Positions 54,274-63,775 of a stretch of 64,000 bases of DNA are shown here, piece by piece. A model generated the notes under the pieces. The model ran no database searches, was not told the DNA's origin, and saw only the letters and a list, made by a program, of their open reading frames with translations. The stretch is from Sphingobium yanoikuyae. Lineage in GTDB: Bacteria > Pseudomonadota > Alphaproteobacteria > Sphingomonadales > Sphingomonadaceae. How positions within the stretch are numbered: the first letter of the stretch is position 1; the number at the start of each line of letters is the position of its first letter. Both the position numbers and the translations under genes were made by a program. The stretch covers positions 3,624,001 through 3,688,000 of the forward strand of contig NZ_CP053021.1 in assembly GCF_013001025.1 (NCBI RefSeq). The letters run 5' to 3'.

Positions 54274-55839
54274 ATGTTGAAAGCCCTGCGCCGTACCACG
54301 GCCGCGCTGCTGCTGTGCGCCACCGCGCTCGCCCCGGCCGCGCACGCCCAGACCGGCGGCAAGCCGACCACGGCGACGATCCACGCCGACCAGCCCGGCG
54401 CCGTCTATGACAAGCGCGTCTTCACCCAGTTTGCCGAGCATCTGGGCAATGGCATCTATGGCGGCCTGTGGGTCGGCAACGACAAGTCCATCCCCAACAC
54501 CAACGGTTTCCGCAACGACGTCGTCGCCGCACTGCGCAACCTGGCGGTGCCGGTGATCCGCTGGCCCGGCGGCTGCTTCGCCGACGAATATCACTGGCGT
54601 GAAGGCATCGGCCCGAAGAAGGACCGCCCGGTCAAGGTCAACACCCATTGGGGCGGCGTGACCGAACCGAACACCGTCGGCACGCACGAATTTTTCGAGC
54701 TGCTGCGCCAGGTCGGCGCCGAAGCCTATATCGCCGGCAATGTCGGCAATGGCACGCCGCAGGAAATGGCCGAATGGGTCGAATATATGACCGCGCCCGC
54801 CGGCAGCCTTGCCGAACTGCGCGCCAAGAACGGCCATAAGGAACCCTGGGCCGTTCCCTATTTCGGCATCGGCAACGAGCTGTGGGGTTGCGGTGGCAAC
54901 ATGCGCCCCGAATTCGCCGCCGACGAAACCCGTCGCTACGCCACCTTCGTCAAGGCGCCTGCCGGCACCAAGATCATGAAGGTCGCCGCCGGCGCCAATG
55001 TCGACGACTATAACTGGACCGAAACCATGATGCGCGTCGCGGGCGACAAGCTCGATGGCGTCTCGCTCCATTATTATGTCCATCCCGCCGGTGGCTGGCC
55101 GCCGCGCGCCCCCGCCGTCGACTTCGACGAAAATGGCTGGGCCGATGCGCTCAACGGCGCGATGCACATGGACGAGCTGATCACCAAGCACAGCGCGATC
55201 ATGGACAAATATGATCCCAAGAAGCGCGTCTTCCTGGCGGTCGACGAATGGGGCAGCTGGTATGCCCAGGATCCGGGCACGCATCCCGGCTTCCTGCGCC
55301 AGCAGAACACGCTGCGCGACGCGCTGATCGCCTCGATCCATCTCGACATCTTCGCCAAGCATGCCGACCGCGTCCGCATGACCGCGATCGCGCAGATGGT
55401 GAACGTGCTGCAGGCGATGATCCTGACCGACGGCAAGAAGATGGTGCTGACGCCCACCTATCATGTCTTCGAGATGTACAAGCCCTGGCAGGACGCCACC
55501 GTGCTGCCGATCGACATCCAGACGCCCTGGTATGCGAAGGATCAGTACACGATGCCGGCGGTCAGCGGCTCGGCGGTCAAGGGCAAGGACGGCAAGGTCC
55601 ATGTCGGCCTGTCGAACCTCGACCCGAACCAGACCAACACCGTCACCGTGAAGCTCGATGGCCTGAGCGCCAGCAGCGTCACCGGTCGTATCCTGACGGC
55701 GTCGGCGATCAATTCGCACAACAGTTTCGACGCGCCCGAAACCGTCAAACCCGTCGCCTTCACCGGCGCACAGGTCAGCGGCGGCACGCTGACCGTCGCG
55801 CTGCCGCCCAAGTCGGTGGTCGTGCTCGAACTGCAATAA
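54274..55839 (+). CDS. Exported alpha-L-arabinofuranosidase, GH51
   Basis: 521 residues from the ATG at 54274 (GGAGAGAGG upstream). Signal peptide ends AAHAQ (about 28). The GH51 barrel is clear: NLAVPVIRWPGGCFADEYHW, acid/base E202 in GIGNELWGCGG and nucleophile E325 in AVDEWGSWY; the C-terminal beta domain ends VALPPKSVVVLELQ. It removes terminal alpha-L-arabinofuranosyl units. It is 19 bp after the dehydrogenase gene and followed by a terminator, so the next gene needs read-through or its own start. Confidence 0.93.
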   Translation: MLKALRRTTAALLLCATALAPAAHAQTGGKPTTATIHADQPGAVYDKRVFTQFAEHLGNGIYGGLWVGNDKSIPNTNGFRNDVVAALRNLAVPVIRWPGGCFADEYHWREGIGPKKDRPVKVNTHWGGVTEPNTVGTHEFFELLRQVGAEAYIAGNVGNGTPQEMAEWVEYMTAPAGSLAELRAKNGHKEPWAVPYFGIGNELWGCGGNMRPEFAADETRRYATFVKAPAGTKIMKVAAGANVDDYNWTETMMRVAGDKLDGVSLHYYVHPAGGWPPRAPAVDFDENGWADALNGAMHMDELITKHSAIMDKYDPKKRVFLAVDEWGSWYAQDPGTHPGFLRQQNTLRDALIASIHLDIFAKHADRVRMTAIAQMVNVLQAMILTDGKKMVLTPTYHVFEMYKPWQDATVLPIDIQTPWYAKDQYTMPAVSGSAVKGKDGKVHVGLSNLDPNQTNTVTVKLDGLSASSVTGRILTASAINSHNSFDAPETVKPVAFTGAQVSGGTLTVALPPKSVVVLELQ

Positions 55840-55853
55840 GGCTTTTCGCCAAC

Positions 55854-55890
55854 TGGGTGGGCGGCTCCTCGGGGCTGCCCGCCCATTTTT
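55854..55890 (+). terminator. Terminator after the GH51 gene
   Basis: Positions 55854-55865 pair with 55874-55885 (12 bp with two G-T pairs), loop of eight bases, then T5. Confidence 0.8.
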
Positions 55891-55921
55891 CGTTTCCGAT
55901 AATTTGGGGAGAGGCCGGCAG

Positions 55922-56950
55922 ATGCGGCAGACCATCATCACCTTGGCAAGCCTCGCCCTGCTGGCCGGCAGTGCGATCGCGCAGGCACCGACCGAGCAGC
56001 CCGCGACCACGCTCAACGATCGCCTGACCGGCGACCTCGTCCCCACCCATGATCCGGTCATCATCCGCGAAGGCAGCACCTATCATGTCTTCAGCACCGG
56101 CCATGGCGACCGGCTGATCGAGACGCGAACCTCGCCCGACCTTGTCCACTGGACCGCCGGCGAGCCTGTCTTCACCGCCCTGCCCGACTGGGCCAAGCAG
56201 GCAATCCCCGGCAGCAACGGCATGTGGGCGCCCGACATTTCCTATGTGAACGGCCGCTATCGCCTCTATTATTCGGTTTCGACCTTCGGTTCGAACCGCT
56301 CGGCCATCGGCCTTGCCACCAGCCCGACACTGGACCCCAAGGCGAAGAATTTCGGCTGGCGCGACGAGGGGCTGGTCGTCATGTCGACCAGGGAGGATGA
56401 TTATAACGCCATCGATCCCAATTTCATCATCGACCGCAATGGTCGCCACTGGCTGAGCCTCGGCAGCTTCTGGACCGGCATCAAGCTGTTCGAGCTGGAT
56501 CCCAGGACCGGCAAGCCCAAGGATCCCAAGGCCAAGCCCTATTCGATCGCACGTCGCCCCGCCCCCGCCGGCGGCCCGGCGCCGGTGGAAGCGCCCTTCA
56601 TCGTCGACCATGGCGGCTATTATTGGCTGATGGTCAGCTATGACTATTGCTGCAAGGGCGTGAACAGCACTTATTACACCGTGATCGGCCGTTCGAAGGC
56701 GATCACTGGCCCCTATCTGGGCAAGGACGGCAGCCCACTGATGGAAGGCGGCGGCAGCATCTTCCTGCGCGCCGACCTGCAGGAACAGCAGCGTTTCCGC
56801 GGCCCCGGCCATGCCGGCTGGCTGCATGATCGCGATGGCAAGGACTATGTCGTCTACCATGCCTATGACAAACAGGCGAACGGCGCCCCCACCTTGCGCA
56901 TTGCGCCGGTGCGCTGGGGGGCTGACGGCTGGCCCGTTGCCGATTATTGA
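55922..56950 (+). CDS. Exported GH43 enzyme, endo-1,5-alpha-L-arabinanase-like
   Basis: 342 residues from the ATG at 55922 (GGGGAGAGG upstream). Signal peptide ends SAIAQA. The five-bladed GH43 triad is D44 (THDPVII), D165 (NAIDPNF) and E223 (VEAPFIV); the WAPDISYVNGRYRLYYS and SFWTGIKLF segments are those of ABN-type endo-arabinanases. It would cut the arabinan backbone into oligosaccharides for the TonB receptor and for the other hydrolases. Confidence 0.9.
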   Translation: MRQTIITLASLALLAGSAIAQAPTEQPATTLNDRLTGDLVPTHDPVIIREGSTYHVFSTGHGDRLIETRTSPDLVHWTAGEPVFTALPDWAKQAIPGSNGMWAPDISYVNGRYRLYYSVSTFGSNRSAIGLATSPTLDPKAKNFGWRDEGLVVMSTREDDYNAIDPNFIIDRNGRHWLSLGSFWTGIKLFELDPRTGKPKDPKAKPYSIARRPAPAGGPAPVEAPFIVDHGGYYWLMVSYDYCCKGVNSTYYTVIGRSKAITGPYLGKDGSPLMEGGGSIFLRADLQEQQRFRGPGHAGWLHDRDGKDYVVYHAYDKQANGAPTLRIAPVRWGADGWPVADY

Positions 56951-57002
56951 TCCAATTGTCTGACTATCGCCGCGTCCCGCCGCGGCATCAGGAGAGAGAA
57001 GA

Positions 57003-58448
57003 ATGAATTTCGCCCTGTCCCGTCGTCTGTCCCGCCGTGGCTTCCTCGCCAGCACTGCCGCCTTGTCGGCCGCGCCGATCGCCGCCCGCGCCGGTGCCGC
57101 CGCTCCGGCAGTTGCGGCCCCGGTGCCGGTCAATCCGCTGGTCAAGCAGCGCGCCGACGCGCAGGTCTTCCTGCACGATGACGGCTATTATTACATGACC
57201 GGATCGGTGCCCGAATATGACCGTCTGGTGCTGCGCCGCTCCAAGACGCTGGCCGGCCTTGCCACCGCCGAGGAGGCGGTGCTGTGGCGCCATGAGGCAA
57301 GCGGCCCGCGCTCCGGCTTCATCTGGGCGCCCGAACTCCACCAGATCGACGGCAAATGGTATATGTATTTCGCTGCCGGCCCGAGCGGCGGTGGCGACGA
57401 CGTGTTCCGCATCCGCACCTATGCCGTGGTGTGCGACGGCGCCGATCCGATGACCGGCAAATGGAGCGTACTGGGCGAATTCCAGGCCCCCTGGGACAGT
57501 TTCAACCTCGATTCCACCAGCTTCGTCCACAAGGGCGTGCGCTATTTTGCCTGGGCCCAAAAGGAACCGGGCATCAACACCAACAGCAACCTTTACATCG
57601 CCAAGCTGGAATCGCCACTGAAGCTGGCCGGCAAGGCGACCCGCCTGACGGTGCCGACCCTCGACTGGGAAGTGCGCGGTTACAAGGTGGCCGAAGCCCC
57701 CGCCGTCCTGCATCGCAATGGCCGCCTGTTCATGACCTATTCGGCCAGCGCCACCGACGCGCGCTATTGCCTGGGCATGCTGACCGCGGACGAGAATGCC
57801 GACCTGCTTGATCCCAAGAGCTGGACCAAGTCACCCCAGCCGGTGTTCAAGACCTGCACCGAAACCAGCGTCTATGGCCCCGGCCACAACAGCTTCACCG
57901 TGGACGAGAAGGGCCGCGACATCCTCGTCTATCATGGTCGCGACTATGAGGCGATCCAGGGCGACCCGCTGTTCAACCCGGACCGCCATACCCGCGTCCA
58001 GCGCCTCTATTTCCAGGCCGACGGCACCCCGGACTTCGGCGTGCCCGTGGGCAATGGCGCCATGCCCGAACGGTTCGTCTCGGCTGCCGATCCCAAGGCG
58101 CTGCTGGCCCATCAGGGCACGGAGCTGATCGCGGGCAATCCCGCGCTCGCCCAGACCCAGTTCCGCCAATCGCCCGGCCGCGCCGGCGCCAAGAGCGTGA
58201 TGCTCTCCCCCATCCTGCTGCCCGACCATTATCTGGTCGCGGCGAAGGACGGCACGGTCAGCCTGATGAAGGATGATCGCAGTGCCGATTTCGCGCTGCG
58301 CAGCCAGTTCGTCCGGTTCGAGGATGCGGCCCAGGGAACGGTCCGCTTCGCGACCATCGCCGTCGCCGGCAAGCATCTCGCCGCGATCGACGGCCGCATC
58401 GGCCTTGCGCGCAGCAAGGATCCGCGCACGCAATGGTACGCCGACTGA
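57003..58448 (+). CDS. Tat-exported GH43 arabinofuranosidase with AbfB-like C-terminal domain
   Basis: 481 residues. A twin-arginine signal (SRRGFLASTAALSAA) starts the protein. The GH43 triad is D52 (QRADAQVF), D170 (FNLDSTSF) and E231 (KVAEAPAVL). Residues about 365-480 contain HYLVAAKDGTVSLMKDD and FALRSQFVRFED, resembling the arabinofuranose-binding AbfB/CBM42 fold. Exo-1,5-alpha-L-arabinofuranosidases of this layout are known in actinomycetes. Use of Tat, in contrast to Sec for the other two hydrolases, implies folding before export. Confidence 0.87.
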   Translation: MNFALSRRLSRRGFLASTAALSAAPIAARAGAAAPAVAAPVPVNPLVKQRADAQVFLHDDGYYYMTGSVPEYDRLVLRRSKTLAGLATAEEAVLWRHEASGPRSGFIWAPELHQIDGKWYMYFAAGPSGGGDDVFRIRTYAVVCDGADPMTGKWSVLGEFQAPWDSFNLDSTSFVHKGVRYFAWAQKEPGINTNSNLYIAKLESPLKLAGKATRLTVPTLDWEVRGYKVAEAPAVLHRNGRLFMTYSASATDARYCLGMLTADENADLLDPKSWTKSPQPVFKTCTETSVYGPGHNSFTVDEKGRDILVYHGRDYEAIQGDPLFNPDRHTRVQRLYFQADGTPDFGVPVGNGAMPERFVSAADPKALLAHQGTELIAGNPALAQTQFRQSPGRAGAKSVMLSPILLPDHYLVAAKDGTVSLMKDDRSADFALRSQFVRFEDAAQGTVRFATIAVAGKHLAAIDGRIGLARSKDPRTQWYAD

Positions 58449-58474
58449 CCGCGACTCGCCGAGTCTGACAAATA

Positions 58475-58530
58475 GGGCCATGGGCTCGCGCCGCCAAAAG
58501 CCGCGCAAGCCCATGGCCTTTCGGCCTTTT
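58475..58530 (+). terminator. Hairpin terminator after the second GH43 gene
   Basis: GGCCATGGGCT (58476-58486) pairs with AGCCCATGGCC (58508-58518); extra GCG/CGC pairing extends the stem. TTTCGGCCTTTT follows. Confidence 0.75.
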
Positions 58531-58647
58531 ATGGCCTGAAACACCCGAAAAACCGGGCCAGAATCGCTGCGGCAAATTTGCAACATGGGTGCCACGTAGC
58601 GCAACCCCGACCCAATATTTCACTTGCGCTTCTCAGCATGTGGAAAT

Positions 58648-58664
58648 AATTAGTCCGAGTAATT
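58648..58664. promoter_or_regulatory. Arabinose-locus palindrome, site C
   Basis: AATTAGTCCGAGTAATT, the most symmetric copy, 44 bp before the TonB receptor start. A separate perfect palindrome GCAAATTTGC lies at 58572-58581 in the same 259-bp spacer. Confidence 0.6.
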
Positions 58665-58707
58665 CGTGGGCATGGCAACGGGCCAGCCCCTTGGGGAGGA
58701 CTTGAAA

Positions 58708-61512
58708 ATGGCTATCCGGCCGATCGCACTCTGTTCTGCGTCGCTTGTCGCGCTGACCCTGTCGGGCGCCGCCTTCGCGCAGACCGACGCCGCTCCGCAG
58801 ACCATCGCGCAGGACGCGCCGGCAGATGAATCCGCCGACATCGTCGTCACCGGCGTGCGCGCATCGATCGTCGGTGCCCTGAACGTCCGCAAGAACTCGA
58901 CCCAGATCGTCGACTCGATCGTCTCGGAAGATGTCGGCAAGTTGCCGGACAATAACGTCATTGAAGCGCTGCAGCGCGTGACCGGCATCCAGGTCACCAA
59001 CCGCGCCGGCGGCGAAGCGGCCGGCATCTCGATCCGTGGCCTGCCCGACGCGCTGACCACCCTCAACGGTCGCAACATCTTCACCGCCGCCGGCCAGTCC
59101 TTCTCGCTGCAGGATATCTCCGCCAACCTCGTCAACCGCGTCGACGTCTACAAGACCCGCTCGGCTGACCAGATCGAAACCGGCCTTGCCGGCCAGGTCG
59201 ACGTCCAGACCCGTCGCCCGTTCGATTTCGACGGCTTCGCCATTTCGGGCCTGGCCCGCGGCATCTATAATGAGCAGGCCGACACCTATAATCCGAACGT
59301 CGCACTGCTGGTCAGCGATCGCTGGGAAACCGGCATCGGCGACATCGGCATTCTGGTGAACGGCAGCTACACCCGCACCAAATATCGCGACCAGACCGTC
59401 ACGGCCGGCGCGCTGGTGCCGTTCGCCGCCGAAGCCGGCAACGGCTTCTCGCGTCTGGAACGCATCTTCCCCGGCCCGGACAATGTGAACTGGCAGCCCG
59501 GCCTAGACCGCGGTCTGCCCACCGCCACCGGCTCGACGCTCGACATCAACGGCGCGCAGGTTCCCTATCTCCTGTCGCGCGACGCCGTGTTCAGCTCTGA
59601 CCTCTATGGCAAGCGCGAGCGCCCGTCCTTCAACGTCGCCCTGCAGTGGGCACCGAACAGCAGCTCGGTCTACACCGCTGAAGTCTTCTATGCCGGCTAT
59701 CGCGGCGAAACCTTCAACAGCCTGCAGTTCAGCTTCGTCGACTGGTGGGGCAACCCCGGCACGGTCGAAACCTATGAAGGCACCAACATCGTCAAGTCGC
59801 GCACCGGCGTGGCCGACGTCTATGGCTTCAACAGCGGCGACTTCAACAAGTCGAAGACCGACAGCTTCGTCTATGCCCTAAACGGCAAGTGGGATCTGGG
59901 CGATCGCGGCAAGATCGTCGGCGACCTCGCCTACCAGACCAGCAAGGTAAAATCGTCCTTCATCGCGATGCGCACCGACCGCGTCGCCAGCTCGATCGAC
60001 GTCGATTTCAACGCCGGTGGTGGCATCCCGTCCTACCACTTCAGCGACGACAGCCTGCTGAACGATCCCAGCATCTGGAACGTCGTGCAGATGTACGACA
60101 ATGCCAATCGCGACAAGGGCAGCGCCATCACCGGCACGCTCGATGGCTATTACACCTGGGACGAAGGCTTCATCCGCCAGCTGAAGGCCGGCATTCGCAT
60201 CGACCAGCGCAAGGCATCGAACGCCGTGCGCACTCAGGATCGTGGCGCACCGCTGGTGGCGACCACCCTGGCCGGCCTGGGCGAAGGCGCCGCCTTCACC
60301 AACAAGGACTTCTACCAGGGCCGCGCCGACGTGCCGTCCAGCTGGACGCTGGCCAACGGTTATTGGCTGCATGACAATGCGGATCTGGTGCGTGGCCTCT
60401 ATGGCCTGCCGACCTCCGACCAGCTGTCGCTGCAGAAGACCTTCGACATCGATGAAAGCACCATCGCCATGTATGTGCAGGCCGATGGCGAGGTCTCGAT
60501 CTTCGGCCGTCCGCTCAAGCTGCAGGCAGGCGTCCGCTACGTGACGGTCGATACCGACTACAACTTCTTCGACCGCTATAATGGTGGCGCCCATACCGGC
60601 GTTTCGTCGGGTTCGGACAAGTGGCTGCCCAGCTTCACCGCCCGCTACGAAATCTTCGACAATCTGCGCCTGCGCTTCAACTATGGCGAAACGCTGCGTC
60701 GTCCCAACTTCGGCGATATCAATCCGAACTATAACCTGACCGGTGACCTCACCAATGTCGGCTATGGCAGCGGCAGCGCCGGCACGGCCAATCTGGCGCC
60801 GACCCATTCGAAGAATTTCGACGTGGCGCTGGAATGGTATTTCGAACGCAACAGCGCGATCACGCTGACGGGCTTCCGCCGCGAGATCAGCGGCCTGGTC
60901 GTTCCGCTGACGGTCATGGAATATATCCCGAACAACGGCATCGAAGCCGGCGCGACGGACTATTTCGCCATCACCCGCCCGGTCAATGCGTCGGACGGCG
61001 TGCTCAAGGGGCTGGAACTGGGCCTGACTTACTTCCCCAGCTATCTGCCGGGTCCGCTCAAGGGTCTGGGCTTCGTGGGCAGCGTCACGGTCCTCGACTC
61101 CAAGCAGAATATTCCGCTCACCAATTCGGCCGGCGAAGTGACCGGTCAAGCAAGCTCGTCCTTCTTCGGCGTGTCTGACCTCAGCTACAACGCCACCCTG
61201 GCCTATGATAATGGCCCGATCGGCGCGCGCCTGTCCTATATCTGGCGCAAGGAATTCCTCGCCAACAACGAGGCACGCCTGTTCGCCAACCCGATCGGCG
61301 TGTGGCGCAACCCCGAGGAAAGCCTGGACCTCCAGCTCACCTGGAACGTCAATGATCGCCTGGGTGTGACCTTCGACGCGGTGAACCTCACCAAGTCGAA
61401 GCAGCAGACCTACTATAAGTTCGAAGATGTCGGCGGCCCGGATCAGTTCAACCTGGGCACCACCCTGTTGTCGCGCACCTTCGCGCTGGGTGTCCGCTAC
61501 ACCTTCAAATAA
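58708..61512 (+). CDS. TonB-dependent receptor for arabino-oligosaccharides (predicted)
   Basis: 934 residues from the ATG at 58708, with GGGGAGGA 8 bp upstream. Signal peptide ends GAAFAQ (about 25). The plug domain reads IVDSIVSEDVGKLPDNNVIE and IQVTNRAGGEAAGISIRGLP, the form used by Caulobacter/Sphingomonas carbohydrate receptors; a 22-strand barrel follows and the last residues FALGVRYTFK end in Phe-x-x as expected. Placement with arabinan hydrolases suggests the substrate. A terminator follows. Confidence 0.94.
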   Translation: MAIRPIALCSASLVALTLSGAAFAQTDAAPQTIAQDAPADESADIVVTGVRASIVGALNVRKNSTQIVDSIVSEDVGKLPDNNVIEALQRVTGIQVTNRAGGEAAGISIRGLPDALTTLNGRNIFTAAGQSFSLQDISANLVNRVDVYKTRSADQIETGLAGQVDVQTRRPFDFDGFAISGLARGIYNEQADTYNPNVALLVSDRWETGIGDIGILVNGSYTRTKYRDQTVTAGALVPFAAEAGNGFSRLERIFPGPDNVNWQPGLDRGLPTATGSTLDINGAQVPYLLSRDAVFSSDLYGKRERPSFNVALQWAPNSSSVYTAEVFYAGYRGETFNSLQFSFVDWWGNPGTVETYEGTNIVKSRTGVADVYGFNSGDFNKSKTDSFVYALNGKWDLGDRGKIVGDLAYQTSKVKSSFIAMRTDRVASSIDVDFNAGGGIPSYHFSDDSLLNDPSIWNVVQMYDNANRDKGSAITGTLDGYYTWDEGFIRQLKAGIRIDQRKASNAVRTQDRGAPLVATTLAGLGEGAAFTNKDFYQGRADVPSSWTLANGYWLHDNADLVRGLYGLPTSDQLSLQKTFDIDESTIAMYVQADGEVSIFGRPLKLQAGVRYVTVDTDYNFFDRYNGGAHTGVSSGSDKWLPSFTARYEIFDNLRLRFNYGETLRRPNFGDINPNYNLTGDLTNVGYGSGSAGTANLAPTHSKNFDVALEWYFERNSAITLTGFRREISGLVVPLTVMEYIPNNGIEAGATDYFAITRPVNASDGVLKGLELGLTYFPSYLPGPLKGLGFVGSVTVLDSKQNIPLTNSAGEVTGQASSSFFGVSDLSYNATLAYDNGPIGARLSYIWRKEFLANNEARLFANPIGVWRNPEESLDLQLTWNVNDRLGVTFDAVNLTKSKQQTYYKFEDVGGPDQFNLGTTLLSRTFALGVRYTFK

Positions 61513-61519
61513 GTGCCCG

Positions 61520-61554
61520 ATGGGGCGCGGCGTCTCCTCGCTGCGCCCCATTTT
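61520..61554 (+). terminator. Terminator after the TonB receptor gene
   Basis: TGGGGCGCGGC (61521-61531) pairs with GCTGCGCCCCA (61540-61550, one G-T), then TTTT. A further dyad CGTTCCGGG/CCCGGAACG is at 61564-61596. Confidence 0.75.
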
Positions 61555-61633
61555 CATGGCGGTCGTTCCGGGAACCCTCTCCAACTCCCCGGAACGGCCG
61601 CCATATTTGTTTCAGGATACAGGGAGACGGACG

Positions 61634-63658
61634 ATGCACGCGATGAGGATGCTTCTGCTGGCAGGGGCTGCCATGATCGGCATGGGTGCCGCCTCTCCCC
61701 GCTTCGTCGGCCTCGATACCCATGCCATCGCGGTGCAGCGCTTCGGCAATGACGCGCCCTGGTATCAGGATCGCATCCCCTTCTTCGAATCCGCCGACCC
61801 GAAGATCGACGCCGTCTATTATTATCGCTGGCAGCTCTATCGTGGGCATCAGCGCGACCTGGGCGAAGAAGGGTATATCACCACCGAATTTTTCGACGAT
61901 GTCGACTGGCAGCGCCATCCCTATGCCAGCCTCAACGACGCGACCGGTTTTCACCTGGCCGAAGGGCGCTGGCTGAACGACCGGCGCTTTGCCGACGATT
62001 ATATCCGCTTCATGTATCGCGGCGGCAATGACCGCCACTTCACCGACTATATGGCGGACTCGGTCTGGGGCCGGTACCTGATCGACGGCGACAAGGCGGG
62101 CGTGCTCGAACATCTGCCGGTGATGCGCCACATCTACCGCCTGTGGGACGAGAAGTTCGACTTCGACAAGGGGCTCTATTTCGTCGAGCCGCTGCTCGAC
62201 GCGACCGAATATACCGTCTCCTCGATCGACGCCTCGGGCGGCAAGGACGGCTTCCGCGGCGGCGACGCCTTCCGCCCATCGGTCAACAGCTACATGTATG
62301 CCAATGCCCGCGCGCTGGCGAAGATGGCGACCATGGCCGGCGACAGCGAAATGGCGCAGGAATATGAGGCGCGGGCACAGGCGCTGAAGGACCATGTCCT
62401 CGCCGACCTGTGGAGCGAAAAGCTCGGCCATTTCATCGACCGGCATCAGAGCCGCAAGAACCCGCACGTCCAATATTGGGATCCGATCCGCAATCGCGAG
62501 CTGGTCGGCTACCTCCCCTGGATGTTCGATCTGGTCCCGGACGACGCCAAATATGCCGGCGCCTGGGCGCATCTGCTCGACCCCGCCTCGCTCGCCGGCA
62601 AGGCGGGCATGCGCACGGTCGAAGCGAATTACGAATATCATATGCGGCAATATCGCTATCTGGGCGACGCGCCCGAATGCCAGTGGAACGGCCCGATCTG
62701 GCCCTATCAGACGACCCAGGTGCTGATCGCCATGGCCAATCTGCTCGATCATCATGCCCAGCAGGGCCCTGTGACCCGCAGCGACTATATGCGCCTGCTG
62801 CGCCAATATACCGCGCTCCATTATCAGGGCGACCGGCTCGACCTGGAAGAGGATTATCATCCCGAAACCGGCAAGCCGATCGTCGGCCTCGATCGCAGCC
62901 ATCATTATTTCCATTCGGGCTATAATGACCTGATCCTGGGTGGTCTGGTCGGCATCCGTCCGCGCGCCGACGATGTGCTGGAGGTGAACCCGCTGCTGCC
63001 CGATGCCGGCGATCCGCAGGCGCTGGCCTGGTTCCGCGCGCAGGACATACCCTATCATGGCCATCGCATCGCCGTGACCTGGGACGCGGACGGCAACCAT
63101 TATGGCCGGGGCAAGGGGCTTTCGGTCGAGATCGATGGCAAGGAAGTCGCCCGGCGCGAAACATTGGGCCGGATCGAGCTGCCGGTGGCGCGCGTCGCCA
63201 ATGCGCCCGTCGCCCGGCCGATCAACCGCGCCGTGCAACTGGTGCGCAGCCAGTTCCCGATGGGCAGCGCGTCGAGCAACAGCGACCCCGAAAATGTCCA
63301 TGACGCGATCGACGGCCGCACCTGGTTCTTCCCCGAACTGCCCAATGGCTGGTCCTCCGCGCCGGGAGAAGCCAACCAATGGTATGCCATTGACCTGGGC
63401 AAACCCGTGTCCATCGGCCGCGCCGAACTCGCCTTCTTCGCCGACGGCAAGCAGTTTGCCGTACCGCAATCCTATCGCCTGCAGGCCATGGTCGATGGCC
63501 AATGGCGCGATGTCGCGACGCCCAAGGGCGCGCCGCTCGCCAACGGCGTGACCGACCTGCGCTTTACTGGCCGCGCCGCGCGCCAGTGGCGGGTGCTGAT
63601 GCGCCAGCCCCAGGGCAAGGCGATCCGGCTGGCGGAGATCAAGCTGTTCGACCGCTGA
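61634..63658 (+). CDS. Exported MGH1-like (alpha/alpha)6 glycosidase with F5/8 (discoidin) domain
   Basis: 674 residues from the ATG at 61634 (AGGGAGACGG upstream); the longer open frame overlaps the receptor gene and is not used. After a signal peptide (about 1-22) the main domain (about 35-465) has Trp/Tyr-rich text of the mannosylglycerate-hydrolase-like (alpha/alpha)6 fold: YYYRWQLYRGHQRDLG, NSYMYANARALAKMA, ECQWNGPIWPYQTTQ, HYFHSGYNDLILGGLVG. Residues about 535-674 form a discoidin/CBM32-like module (SSNSDPENVHDAIDGRTW). The CAZy family is not clear; in this locus it may act on an arabinose-containing side chain. Confidence 0.8.
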   Translation: MHAMRMLLLAGAAMIGMGAASPRFVGLDTHAIAVQRFGNDAPWYQDRIPFFESADPKIDAVYYYRWQLYRGHQRDLGEEGYITTEFFDDVDWQRHPYASLNDATGFHLAEGRWLNDRRFADDYIRFMYRGGNDRHFTDYMADSVWGRYLIDGDKAGVLEHLPVMRHIYRLWDEKFDFDKGLYFVEPLLDATEYTVSSIDASGGKDGFRGGDAFRPSVNSYMYANARALAKMATMAGDSEMAQEYEARAQALKDHVLADLWSEKLGHFIDRHQSRKNPHVQYWDPIRNRELVGYLPWMFDLVPDDAKYAGAWAHLLDPASLAGKAGMRTVEANYEYHMRQYRYLGDAPECQWNGPIWPYQTTQVLIAMANLLDHHAQQGPVTRSDYMRLLRQYTALHYQGDRLDLEEDYHPETGKPIVGLDRSHHYFHSGYNDLILGGLVGIRPRADDVLEVNPLLPDAGDPQALAWFRAQDIPYHGHRIAVTWDADGNHYGRGKGLSVEIDGKEVARRETLGRIELPVARVANAPVARPINRAVQLVRSQFPMGSASSNSDPENVHDAIDGRTWFFPELPNGWSSAPGEANQWYAIDLGKPVSIGRAELAFFADGKQFAVPQSYRLQAMVDGQWRDVATPKGAPLANGVTDLRFTGRAARQWRVLMRQPQGKAIRLAEIKLFDR

Positions 63659-63775
63659 ATTGGCTATGGCCCTGGATCGTGACGCAGCCTAAACGGACCG
63701 TCGCCCTGTTCAGCAAGCTGTGTTAGGGCGGATCGATCGGCGGCCTGGCACTGCAGGCCGCCAGCAATAAAGGGC

